Shown in pieces: positions 35,719 to 44,041 of a stretch of DNA of 64,000 bases. Positions within the stretch are counted from its first letter, which is position 1. Each line of letters opens with the position of its first letter. The DNA is from Flectobacillus longus. Lineage in GTDB: Bacteria; Bacteroidota; Bacteroidia; Cytophagales; Spirosomataceae. The notes below the pieces were generated by a model that worked only from the letters and a program-made list of their open reading frames with translations, had not been told where the DNA came from and ran no database searches. Made by a program: the position numbers and the translations under genes. Location of the stretch: positions 124,001 through 188,000 of the forward strand of contig NZ_JASHIC010000009.1 of the NCBI RefSeq assembly GCF_030056705.1. The letters are read 5' to 3'.

Positions 35719-37821
35719 TTAGTTACAAGCAATATTGGCACATTGGTGTGCACTATCCCTATATTGAGCAGCCGTGTGAGACATATCTTTAATAGAATCT
35801 TCGAGTTGCTTAACTGTATTTAGGTGTTCTTTTACAAAACCTTCGTCTGACTCTATAGTTGTTAATATACTGTATGCACTGTTTTTATGCATCAAAGTAG
35901 CGTCTGAATAGCTTAGCGCTTGTTGTGCATAAGACCTTGCTTGTTCTTTTGCTGTTTCGGCCTCTGTGGCATCCTGTTGTGCTTGAACTTTTATATTTTC
36001 GGTTTCGGTGGCATCAGCTTCAGCTTGTTTTTTGGCGGTTTCAGCTGCACTTGCATCAGATTGTGCGTCTTGTCTTGCTCTGTCAGCAGTTTTGGCATCA
36101 TCTTCTGCTGCCTGACGTGCCGAATCGGCTAGATTTGCATCTTCTTTAGCTTGATTTTTAGCTTGTTCCGCTTCTTGTGCATCATTTTTAGCATCATTTT
36201 TAGCCTGTTCGGTTTCTTGTGCATCAGCCTTAACTTGATTCTTTATTTGCTCAATTTCGACTGTATCAGCTTTAGCTTCATTTTTAAAGCTTTCAGCTTC
36301 TTGTGCATCAGCTTTAGTGTCATTTTTGAACTGTTCTATAACATTTGCATCATTTTTAGCATCATTTTTTGCCTGTTCCGCTTCTTGCGCATCTGCTTTT
36401 GCCTCGTTTTTAGCTCGCTCTATTTCGTTAGCATCAGCTTTAGCTTCATTCTTGGCTTGCTCAGTTTCTTGTTCGTCTGCTTTAGCTTGATTTTTAGCTT
36501 GCTCAGCTTCCTGTGCGTCAGCTTTAGCTTCATTTTTGGCTTGTTCGGCTTCTTGTGCATCCGCTTTAGCGTCATTTTTAGCTTGTTCAGCCTCATTTGC
36601 ATCATTTTTTGCGTCATTTTTGGCTTGTTCAGCTTCCTGCGCATCATTTTTTGCATCATTTTTCGCCTGTTCAGCTTCCTGTGCATCATTTTTTGCATCA
36701 TTTTTAGCCTGTTCAGCTTCCTGCGCATCATTTTTTGCGTCATTTTTGGCTTGTTCAGCTTCTTGCGCATCATTTTTTGCGTCATTCTTAGCTTGTTCAG
36801 CTTCTTGCGCATCATTTTTTGCGTCAATTTTGGCTTGTTCGGCTTCCTGCGCATCATTTTTTGCGTCATTTTTGGCTTGTTCAGCTTCCTGCGCATCATT
36901 TTTTGCGTCTCCTTTAAATGATTCTATTTCCTGCGCATCATTTTTTGCATCATTTTTTGACTTTTCAGTTTCTTGTGCATCATTTTTTGCATCATTCTTA
37001 GCTTTTTCAGTTTCTTGTGCATCATTTTTTGCGTCATTTTTGGCTTGTTCAGCCTCTTGTGCATCAGTTTTAGCCTGATTTTTGGCTTGTTCAGCCTCTT
37101 GCGCATCGGCTTTAGCTTGATTTTTAGCCTGTTCGGCCTCTAGTGCGTCATTTTTTGCGTCATTTTTCGCCTGTTCAGCTTCTTGTGCATCAGCTTTTGC
37201 GTCATTTTTCGCTTGTTCAGCTTCTTGTGCATCGGCTTTTGCGCCATTTTTTATTTGCTCAGTTTCTTGTGCATCTGCCTTAATCTGATTTTTTAATTGT
37301 TCAGCTTCTTGAGCATCGGCTTTAGCTTGATTTTTGGCTTGTTCAGCTTCTTGTGCATCCGTTTTAGCTTGATTTTTAGCCTGTTCAGCTTCTTGCGCAT
37401 CTGTCTTAGCCTGATTTTTGGCTTGTTCAGCTTCCTGTGCATCAGCTTTTGCGTCATTTTTCGCCTGTTCAGCTTCTTGCGCATCAGTTTTAGCTTGACT
37501 TTTGGCTTGTTCTACTTCCATAGCATCCGCCTTTATATCATTCTTTAATTGCTCTACTTGTTGTGAATCAGCAATTGCTTCTTGCTTGATTTGCTCAACA
37601 AATTGACCATCATTTTTGGCATCTAGGGCTGCTTGACGAGCAATATCTGAACTGTTTTTTGCTTCAATTAAATAGTTATTTAATGTGTTTTCATGAATAG
37701 AAATGTTTTCGAGTGCTTGATTTTGCTGGGTCAATAATGCATTGATTCTATCACGAACACTTATAGATTGAGTAAGAATGAGTTGTAGCTCTTCAAACAT
37801 CTGATTTTCTGTCATGGTCAT
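35719..37821 (-). CDS. Alanine-rich coiled-coil repeat protein, paralogue B (700 aa)
   Basis: A 700-residue protein with the same plan as its downstream paralogue: a non-repeated helical N-terminus (MTMTENQMFEELQLILTQSI, to ~60), then about 40 units of the 14-residue repeat to ~625, then a helical tail ending CANIACN with two cysteines. The central units (~305-420) are almost identical to one another at DNA level, indicating recent expansion or homogenisation. At 0.15 nm per residue an unbroken helix of ~560 residues would be about 85 nm long. Ala at a/d-like positions favours tight Alacoil packing; paralogue A is the obvious partner. It lies 45 bp after the kinase gene. Sparse Thr residues in the repeats could be kinase targets (inference). 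An alternative start is the ATG at 37815. Confidence 0.85.
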   Translation of the reverse strand: MTMTENQMFEELQLILTQSISVRDRINALLTQQNQALENISIHENTLNNYLIEAKNSSDIARQAALDAKNDGQFVEQIKQEAIADSQQVEQLKNDIKADAMEVEQAKSQAKTDAQEAEQAKNDAKADAQEAEQAKNQAKTDAQEAEQAKNQAKTDAQEAEQAKNQAKADAQEAEQLKNQIKADAQETEQIKNGAKADAQEAEQAKNDAKADAQEAEQAKNDAKNDALEAEQAKNQAKADAQEAEQAKNQAKTDAQEAEQAKNDAKNDAQETEKAKNDAKNDAQETEKSKNDAKNDAQEIESFKGDAKNDAQEAEQAKNDAKNDAQEAEQAKIDAKNDAQEAEQAKNDAKNDAQEAEQAKNDAKNDAQEAEQAKNDAKNDAQEAEQAKNDAKNDAQEAEQAKNDAKNDANEAEQAKNDAKADAQEAEQAKNEAKADAQEAEQAKNQAKADEQETEQAKNEAKADANEIERAKNEAKADAQEAEQAKNDAKNDANVIEQFKNDTKADAQEAESFKNEAKADTVEIEQIKNQVKADAQETEQAKNDAKNDAQEAEQAKNQAKEDANLADSARQAAEDDAKTADRARQDAQSDASAAETAKKQAEADATETENIKVQAQQDATEAETAKEQARSYAQQALSYSDATLMHKNSAYSILTTIESDEGFVKEHLNTVKQLEDSIKDMSHTAAQYRDSAHQCANIACN
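35946..37635 (-). repeat. 42-bp coding tandem repeats in paralogue B, most uniform at 36586-36910
   Basis: About 40 units of 42 bases. Between 36586 and 36910 roughly eight units differ by only a few bases each, so slippage or unequal crossing-over is recent. The phase is always a multiple of three codons. Confidence 0.9.
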
Positions 37822-37866
37822 AGCTTTTGAATTGGTAAATAGAGAGATCGAAAAGAGATTGAATTA

Positions 37867-39720
37867 TTAATTATCTAAACTTTGTATGGCAGATTTAGCT
37901 GCGTTTGAAGCATCGGGGTTATCATTTTTTTGAATCACTTTATAAAACCAATCAAGAGCTTTTTGTTTGTTTTTTTTGATTCCAGCACCATTCAAATAAG
38001 CTAAACCAAGAGAATACATAGCTACAGAGTTTCCTTTGTTTGCCGCATCTTGATAATATGATACAGCTTTGGAATAATTTTGAGCTACACCCAAGCCCAT
38101 AAAATAGAGGTTTCCTAACATGGTCATAGCACGATCGTCTGTCGGAATTTTTTCAAAAATATTTTTGGCTTTTGTAAAATCCTGTTTCACAAATCTCCCT
38201 GAGTAATATAGCTGACCTAACAAATAGGCATTTTGATTATTATTATTCTCTAAAGATTGTTGCATATAAGGAAGTGCCTTAGAGGTATCTCTTTTAGAAA
38301 GATAGATTTGTTCAAAGAACTGATTGTCTGAAATACTATTTCTCTGTTTTGAAGACTGTGTTGGGTCATTTAATAGTTGTAGTGCTTCATCAAATTGTTT
38401 CTGGTTGAGTAAATCCTGAATTTTTTCGTAAAAACCACCAGACATTGTTGTAAAATAAATGATAGCGCCAGTGAGCAATATGCCTAAAACACTAATGGAT
38501 AGTATATTAATAGATTTTTTAGGTCTTGTTGTAACTAACGAACTTGCTTGGGTTGTATCAGGTATAATTTTATTAGATGGTACATCAGAAGTATCAGAAA
38601 TCGCTACTTGGGTTTCGTAATTATTTTGCTGAACAGGTCTAGTTACAACATCTTGCTTTGAGGCTTCATTCTTATTTGATTGTGCCTCAAACCTAACATT
38701 TTCCTGATTACTTATTACTTGTGTTGTATTTGATGTGCTTGATATTGGGAGTGTTAACGTATTTTGATTGTTGGTATCCTTTAATACCAAGGTTTCATTT
38801 TGAGTAGTACTTGAAGCACTATCATTATAATTGATAAATTGTGTTTCAAAAGCATCCACATTAGGGTTACTAACATAAGTTGCGTCAAATAAAGGTATGA
38901 GTTCTTCAGCATCTTGCACACGCAATTTGGCGTCTGCTACTAAACACTTCTTTATCACTGATTTGAAAGGCTCCTCTATTGAGTCTATTTTTTGTGGTAA
39001 TTCGGCCGACAAAATAGAATTCATAATTTGTTCGGCAGTTGTATTACCACTTCGCTGACCAAATGGAGGCTCGGCTGCTAACAATTCGTATAACATAATA
39101 CCAAAGCTCCAAAGGTCTACATTGGTTGAAATTTTGCCATTGATTCCGTATTTATGAGGGCTAAATTGTTCGGGAGCCATGTATTCGATTGTACCAATAG
39201 TCATAGAAGCACTATTGGTATTGGCTTCTATATTTCGGCTAATCCCAAAATCAGATATTTTTGCAATAAATTTATCTGCATCCTTGACCAATAAGATATT
39301 TTGTGGCTTAAGGTCGCGGTGAATAATTCCTTTTTTATGGAGAAATCCCAGTCCTTCGAGGACTTGTTTGAATAGATCGATTATTAGAGGTGACTCTGGG
39401 TTTTTCTGTACAAAAGTTTTTAGGTCGCCAGCATTAGCTAGCTCCATTATCCCAATTTGTAATTCTTCTCGTTCTCCAAAAGCATTGACGTTTTCGAGCA
39501 ATGCAACATCATAATATCTTATTAAATTGGGGTGTTCGTATTTAATTACTTTTTTGATTTCTTCTAGTACAGTATAATATCCATTTTCTGATTTATTGAA
39601 TACTTTTATGGCCACAGTTCGGTCTAAGAGGGTGTCTTTTGCCACATATACTCTGGCAAATCCGCCTCTTCCAATTAAATCTTCTTTCAGATTATAGATA
39701 TATCTACTCTTAAAATCCAT
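37867..39720 (-). CDS. Transmembrane Ser/Thr protein kinase with C-terminal Sel1 repeats
   Basis: 617 residues. The Hanks-type kinase domain (1-~275) is complete: glycine loop GRGGFARV (17-24), VAIK Lys39, HRDLKPQN with Asp136, SDFG with Asp157, and the APEQ-type motif in YMAPEQF. A low-complexity Ser/Thr/Gln linker (~290-400) leads to one transmembrane helix (ILSISVLGILLTGAIIYF, ~405-425). The remaining ~190 residues are Sel1/TPR-type repeats, e.g. AMTMLGNLYFMGLGVAQNYS and AMYSLGLAYLNGAGIKKNKQ, predicted to be periplasmic. The kinase could therefore sense an envelope partner and phosphorylate cytoplasmic targets. The cognate phosphatase gene lies 39 bp upstream. Confidence 0.93.
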   Translation of the reverse strand: MDFKSRYIYNLKEDLIGRGGFARVYVAKDTLLDRTVAIKVFNKSENGYYTVLEEIKKVIKYEHPNLIRYYDVALLENVNAFGEREELQIGIMELANAGDLKTFVQKNPESPLIIDLFKQVLEGLGFLHKKGIIHRDLKPQNILLVKDADKFIAKISDFGISRNIEANTNSASMTIGTIEYMAPEQFSPHKYGINGKISTNVDLWSFGIMLYELLAAEPPFGQRSGNTTAEQIMNSILSAELPQKIDSIEEPFKSVIKKCLVADAKLRVQDAEELIPLFDATYVSNPNVDAFETQFINYNDSASSTTQNETLVLKDTNNQNTLTLPISSTSNTTQVISNQENVRFEAQSNKNEASKQDVVTRPVQQNNYETQVAISDTSDVPSNKIIPDTTQASSLVTTRPKKSINILSISVLGILLTGAIIYFTTMSGGFYEKIQDLLNQKQFDEALQLLNDPTQSSKQRNSISDNQFFEQIYLSKRDTSKALPYMQQSLENNNNQNAYLLGQLYYSGRFVKQDFTKAKNIFEKIPTDDRAMTMLGNLYFMGLGVAQNYSKAVSYYQDAANKGNSVAMYSLGLAYLNGAGIKKNKQKALDWFYKVIQKNDNPDASNAAKSAIQSLDN

Positions 39721-39759
39721 ATTATAAGTTGTTGTATTTTAGCTATTAGTGGTTTATTC

Positions 39760-40689
39760 TTATTTTTTACTTGAATCAGCATTCTTGCTATTTATAATTG
39801 GCAACTGTGCTGGAGTCTTATATTTTTGTGTTGTATCCGAAAGCCAAATCTTTCTAGAAGAATCTTTATGGTGTTGCCAAAATATACTAATGCCACAAAA
39901 TAGACTGAATCCAAGCACAAGCAGTAATTTTAGAGATTTCGATTTACTATTATTATCAAATGCCAGCAAGTACATAGAATAATTATCTCGAGTTTTGTTG
40001 GCACAATGCTGTTCTATCAAATCTGATTTGTCGGTGTGCGTATCTGAAGCTATGTTAGGTAAGAAATCAATACTTAGTTGTTCAAATATGCCATCTGTTG
40101 CTAACATAAGATAGTCCCCAGGAGCTATATCTTTGATTACATGAAAGTCTATATCTTTCTGATTTGTATTTTTATTAATACACCGTGTTATTAAATTACG
40201 CTGTGGATGATTTAGGGCCTCTTCAGGCGAAATTTCATTGATATTAATCAGATGTTGTATAAAGCTATGGTCAAGGCTTTTCCACTTAATATGCTTTTTA
40301 TTAAAGTGTATTATTTTACTATCACCACACCATGCCAATAGTATTCCATCGTTGTTGATGCTAGCTAGAGTGAGGGTCGTACTCATATTGCTAGCTTCAG
40401 GATTAGTGGTTATGTAATCTTGTATTTTTACAACTGCAACCTCCAAAATTGCCAATATATCTTCTTGAGATACTTGATTCATCGACGAGAGCATCTCACC
40501 AAAAGTTTCGGCTACAAGCTTACTGGCTTCTTCTCCTTTTGCTTCACCTCCTACTCCATCACATACAATAAATATTCGATTCGAAGTTTTATGAGTTACA
40601 TCAGAAGGAAATATATAATCTTCTATTTTATTTCGTTTTCCCTGTTTAAGGAGGCTATAAATTCTTGATATCTTAATTATATCAGTCAT
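39760..40689 (-). CDS. PP2C-type Ser/Thr phosphatase with C-terminal membrane anchor
   Basis: 309 residues. The PPM/PP2C metal-binding motifs are all present: FIVCDGVGGEAKGEEAS (Asp44, DGxGG), LAWCGDSKII, LATDGIFEQL and TRDNYSMYLLAF. A single hydrophobic helix (LLLVLGFSLFCGISIFW, ~263-280) near the C-terminus would anchor it in the inner membrane with the catalytic domain in the cytoplasm and a short outer tail. It removes phosphate from Ser/Thr, presumably opposing the kinase encoded next. First gene of the operon; its leader has an inverted repeat. Confidence 0.92.
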   Translation of the reverse strand: MTDIIKISRIYSLLKQGKRNKIEDYIFPSDVTHKTSNRIFIVCDGVGGEAKGEEASKLVAETFGEMLSSMNQVSQEDILAILEVAVVKIQDYITTNPEASNMSTTLTLASINNDGILLAWCGDSKIIHFNKKHIKWKSLDHSFIQHLININEISPEEALNHPQRNLITRCINKNTNQKDIDFHVIKDIAPGDYLMLATDGIFEQLSIDFLPNIASDTHTDKSDLIEQHCANKTRDNYSMYLLAFDNNSKSKSLKLLLVLGFSLFCGISIFWQHHKDSSRKIWLSDTTQKYKTPAQLPIINSKNADSSKK

Positions 40690-40741
40690 AAATTATATTT
40701 CTTCATTTTTAGTGATTTATTTTGATACTATAATCTATTGA

Positions 40742-40800
40742 TTTTACTACCTCAAGGTTGTGTCGAAACTGAAATTTAGCTTTAAAGACAGGTAGTAAAA
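40742..40800 (-). promoter_or_regulatory. Leader inverted repeat upstream of the PP2C operon
   Basis: TTTTACTACCT (40742-40752) and AGGTAGTAAAA (40790-40800) are perfect 11-bp inverted copies, 53 bp upstream of the start codon. On the minus strand TTGAGG and TATAGT, 17 bases apart, lie at and just downstream of the inner arm and could be a promoter. Operator or leader hairpin is inferred. Confidence 0.35.
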
Positions 40801-40818
40801 GTATCAGGGATACGCCAG

Positions 40819-40864
40819 AAAAGCACTTTTTTTTATTATACGGTAAATAAAAAAAAGTGCTTTT
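40819..40864. terminator. Hairpin with A/T tracts
   Basis: AAAAGCACTTTTTTTT pairs with AAAAAAAAGTGCTTTT around a 14-nt loop. It looks like a bidirectional terminator, although no gene ends close to it; it may insulate the operon from upstream transcription. Confidence 0.6.
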
Positions 40865-41060
40865 TTAGTAATTTATATCTTGATAATCAGGTATTTATAT
40901 AGTATATTAACCTAAAAAATATTTATTTTTCGGTAATTTAGAGAAAGACTTCTTTTTTGATTGTTTAGCAGAGATTTGAGGATGAAAATTATAGGGAATA
41001 GCTTGTAAAAATATTTACTTACGTGTGGCTTGCAACCTGTTTGCTGGAGATATCTTTGAT

Positions 41061-41253
41061 AAACATGAGTCGTCCTGAATTTTGGTATATTTTAAAAAAA
41101 GGCGTTCGAAAAACTAATTTCGAACGCCTTATGATATTAATATGCTAAATACGTCTCTTTATACGAAAAGTATTGCATCTCTATGAGTGAGATTCATCTT
41201 AAAAATAATCACTCTATTCACTCAATCCCTAAATTCGGGATGACTCATGTTTA
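41061..41253. mobile_element. Candidate MITE-like element with 22-bp imperfect terminal inverted repeats
   Basis: AAACATGAGTCGTCCTGAAT... (41061-41082) recurs inverted at 41231-41252 with two mismatches. The right end covers the DoxX stop codon. The interior holds the terminator at 41099-41130. No target duplication was seen. Confidence 0.4.
41099..41130 (-). terminator. Rho-independent terminator after the DoxX gene
   Basis: AAGGCGTTCGAAA pairs with TTTCGAACGCCTT (13 bp, 6-nt loop), followed on the minus strand by seven or more T. It ends the DoxX transcript. Confidence 0.85.
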
Positions 41254-42120
41254 GTTTGTATCGTTTTTATTTTCCTGTGTCAAATTGTACACTGCTTTGT
41301 ACGAAGTATTGGTAGTTTTTTCATCAAACAAGATATATCGTTTGTCTTGGTCTTTTAGTTCGATGTCTCCATTGAGGGCAAATTTGATTCTAGTAAACTT
41401 AAATCCCGTATTTATTTTGAATTGTGCTGTATAAATGGAGTCCTTAATCACCTCTTTCATGGCAAAATCACTATCCCAATTCAGTGGAGAATCATTACCT
41501 CGAACTCCTATTGTACTCACAGGTGTTTTGTGTGGCAAAGTCACTTGTACGGTTACCGTTTGGATTTTTGTTGATTGAACTCCAGACATCAACAAAACCA
41601 ATACGATTGGTAGAAAACTAAGTATTCCGATTCGAAAGTTTTGTTTTTGAAAAATTAAATAATCTACACTGAACCGTCCGCTTCCTATTATGAGATGGAA
41701 CATACTCACCCATAAAATTCCCAGTGCAGGCATCATCGACCAAAGGCCATTGTCCCATTGTTGACATAGAGCAGCTACTAGCATTGTGCATGCCATCAAA
41801 AATGAAAATAGCCTAGTCTGAAAACCAAGTATAAAGGCTATTCCGCCGATACCCTCACTAAATGCTCCCATGTAGGCAAGAAAAACAGAGAATGTTTTGA
41901 AGATGCCTCCATACGCAGATACATCGCTCGGAAACCAAAATACTACTTCGAATAAGCCAAGATTAATCTCGGAAGGGCTCCAAGGTAGTCCAAATTTGGA
42001 GGCACCAAAGTCGGAGCTGAGCCAATAACCGCAGATGATTCTTGGAATACTAATAAATACATCTTGCCACCAGCGAGGCATTAGAATTGGGCGAAAAAGG
42101 AGGTCGAATAACTTTTGCAT
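41251..42120 (-). CDS. DoxX family membrane protein with C-terminal starch-binding-like domain
   Basis: From the ATG at 42120 (MQKLFDLLFRPILMPRWWQD) the protein has 289 residues; the longer frame begins with a TTG. Four to five membrane helices (~20-185) have the DoxX look (GGIAFILGFQTRLFSFLMA). The last ~100 residues are a beta-sandwich with VSTIGVRGNDSPLNWDSDF and FTRIKFALNGDIELKDQDKR, closely resembling CBM20-type starch-binding domains found as appendages in Bacteroidota. DoxX proteins are membrane subunits with roles in redox homeostasis; the function of this fusion is unknown. The terminator lies downstream; the AraC-type regulator gene is 75 bp upstream, same strand. Confidence 0.8.
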   Translation of the reverse strand: MQKLFDLLFRPILMPRWWQDVFISIPRIICGYWLSSDFGASKFGLPWSPSEINLGLFEVVFWFPSDVSAYGGIFKTFSVFLAYMGAFSEGIGGIAFILGFQTRLFSFLMACTMLVAALCQQWDNGLWSMMPALGILWVSMFHLIIGSGRFSVDYLIFQKQNFRIGILSFLPIVLVLLMSGVQSTKIQTVTVQVTLPHKTPVSTIGVRGNDSPLNWDSDFAMKEVIKDSIYTAQFKINTGFKFTRIKFALNGDIELKDQDKRYILFDEKTTNTSYKAVYNLTQENKNDTN

Positions 42121-42195
42121 AAAATGTTTTTTAGTCAAAAGTAGACCCTGTATGAGGCTATAATCGCTTCAAATTATGATTTGAAACCTATTTTA

Positions 42196-43401
42196 TTAGG
42201 ATAAATGGTGTTGAATATACTCGATAGGGGTGTAATTGGTAACTTTTTTGAAAGCACGATTAAACGTCGCCTTGCTATTAAAGCCACTATCAAATGCGAT
42301 ACTCAATAATGTTTGTTTTTTATGAAGCCCCATCTCTATTGCGCTTATGACAATATTGATACGATACTGATTAATTAAATCATTGAAGTTTTGACCAAAG
42401 CCCTTATTAATTACCTTACTCAAAACTGAAGCATTAGTATTAAGTTGTTTGGAAAGCTCAACTAAGGTTAGTTCAGGATTAAGAAAAACCTTTTGATGTT
42501 CTAAAGCTTGAAGTAGAGATTGTTTGATAACAAGAAGTTCATCACTTAATTCTTGTGTTGTGGTATTTTCCGTAATTGGGATGGAGATATATTCTGTTTC
42601 GATGGTATCTGGCAAGGCCCAATAGGTTTCTTTTGTCGACAAAAGATTGGTACGAAACAATAACTTACTTTCAACAGCATTGCTATAGCTCAATATAGCA
42701 ATATAATAACAGCAAATAGCATAACATAAAAAGTACCACCAGGTGTTGACATAGTTCATATCCCAAATGAGTCCTACTACAGCTAAGATTCCTCTAGTCA
42801 ATAATAACATAATGCAAGCAAAAAAGAATCTTGGTAACCAAGGATACAAATAAGCTGTGGTATTACTCAAAACTTCATTGATGCTTTTAAGATACAATTG
42901 GTGGTATCTGAATCCGATTAGTAAATAAATAGACATGCTCACAAATCCTAAAAGCTGGTACCAAGTATCAAAATCTGGATCTTGTCCATTGGCAAGAAAA
43001 CCATAGTCATGAAGAATCATTTTATCATAAATAAACACAGCTAAACAGTAAAATAAATATAAAATAGCTGGAATACCATGAAGCAACATTTTGATATTTA
43101 GCTTCATAGCTGGATTTAATAGGCTCTGAGTATAGAAAAACAAAACTGGACCTAGCAGAAATAAATGTTGGAAAGGAACATAAAAAAGAAAATCTCTATA
43201 GGGTTGAGTATCGTACCATCCTGCAAACCCCACCATCCAAGGTGTAATATATAATGTGCTTAATAACAAAAAAAGACCCATCCAAAAACTGGACAGTTGT
43301 TGATTTTTAATAAATTTTATTAAAAACAAAAAACTATAAACCAACAAATGGATAAAAAAAACGAGTAACAGCGAGCTATAAAAGCTAAATGAAAATAACA
43401 T
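42196..43401 (-). CDS. Membrane-anchored AraC-family transcriptional regulator
   Basis: 401 residues. The N-terminal ~235 residues contain seven or eight hydrophobic helices (LLLVFFIHLLVYSFLFLIKF at the start), an architecture of Bacteroidota sensor-regulators. The C-terminal ~110 residues are an AraC-type double helix-turn-helix: LVELSKQLNTNASVLSKVIN, and LSIAFDSGFNSKATFNRAFK followed by TPIEYI. It probably senses a membrane or periplasmic ligand and controls neighbouring genes; the DoxX gene immediately downstream is the obvious target (inference). Confidence 0.88.
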   Translation of the reverse strand: MLFSFSFYSSLLLVFFIHLLVYSFLFLIKFIKNQQLSSFWMGLFLLLSTLYITPWMVGFAGWYDTQPYRDFLFYVPFQHLFLLGPVLFFYTQSLLNPAMKLNIKMLLHGIPAILYLFYCLAVFIYDKMILHDYGFLANGQDPDFDTWYQLLGFVSMSIYLLIGFRYHQLYLKSINEVLSNTTAYLYPWLPRFFFACIMLLLTRGILAVVGLIWDMNYVNTWWYFLCYAICCYYIAILSYSNAVESKLLFRTNLLSTKETYWALPDTIETEYISIPITENTTTQELSDELLVIKQSLLQALEHQKVFLNPELTLVELSKQLNTNASVLSKVINKGFGQNFNDLINQYRINIVISAIEMGLHKKQTLLSIAFDSGFNSKATFNRAFKKVTNYTPIEYIQHHLS

Positions 43402-43570
43402 TGTTCAGTTATTGTTGAGATAGAACCTGCCTATACTTTTAAAGAATCTCATTTGTGACAAGTACTCATTTACTAAAGATGGGTTACAAAATTTGATTTA
43501 AGTTTTGTTTCTACTGATAGAAATCTTGAAATATCATTGAGTATGACTTCTATGCAGTAGAAACAACATT

Positions 43571-44041
43571 TTACTTTCCTCTCAGCCTGTTATCAAAAGC
43601 GAGCTTTTGGGTTGATACAACTCTAATTTTGGAAGCCTCTGGATGATTAGGATTAATCAAGTAATTGTATTCGGGAGGTACAATACTACTTGGTACTTTG
43701 AGAACGGCTGCACTATTACTTCTGACAAAATCGTCGCCTATGTACTGGGTTTCTAACAATGGAGGTTTTGCGTCCCATTGTTCAGGCAAATCTTCATTGG
43801 CTAATTCTAAAATGGTTATGTCGTCAGGAATTTCTATTTCTACATAATACCGATCATTGGGTAAATCTTCACTCAAATCGAGGTGAACGGCTACTTCGAG
43901 CATTGCCAATGCACGAGTGGCAGCGGTATAAACCAAATAGGTATTTTGACTATTCCAACGAAAACCTTTACTAAGCGCTGCTCCAATCCCCTGTAGCGTG
44001 GTGGACAGATACTTTTCTCGTTCGATTCTATAAACTTTCAT
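43571..44041 (-). CDS. RES-domain toxin of a RES/Xre toxin-antitoxin system
   Basis: 156 residues, full RES domain. The N-terminus MKVYRIEREKYLSTTLQGIG is followed by GFRWN (conserved Arg), VYTAATRALAMLEVAVH (conserved Glu) and SNSAAVLKVPSSIVPPEYNY with the conserved Ser, then INPNHPEA. RES toxins consume cellular NAD+. The start codon shares one base with the antitoxin stop (TAATG), so the pair is translationally coupled in the usual antitoxin-first order. Complete and probably functional. Confidence 0.9.
   Translation of the reverse strand: MKVYRIEREKYLSTTLQGIGAALSKGFRWNSQNTYLVYTAATRALAMLEVAVHLDLSEDLPNDRYYVEIEIPDDITILELANEDLPEQWDAKPPLLETQYIGDDFVRSNSAAVLKVPSSIVPPEYNYLINPNHPEASKIRVVSTQKLAFDNRLRGK

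Larger units (their letters stand above)
40690..41250. other. 561-bp intergenic region holding operon leader, two hairpins and a MITE-like element
   Basis: From right to left: a ~190-bp element with 22-bp inverted ends (41061-41253) that contains the DoxX terminator; about 190 bp of AT-rich DNA with no recognised feature (40867-41060); a T-flanked hairpin (40819-40864); and an inverted repeat (40742-40800) close to the phosphatase start. No supported coding frame. Confidence 0.7.

Noticed and set aside
36151-37548. Long plus-strand and other-frame minus-strand frames opposite coiled-coil paralogue B
   Set aside because: By-products of the same repeat array. The 700-residue frame has unique ends, correct spacing to neighbours and a homologous paralogue.
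23542-40689. Type VI secretion, TerY-type or gliding-motility locus
   Set aside because: Kinase, phosphatase and FHA genes fit, but no Tss, vWA/TerD, Gld or Por gene is present.
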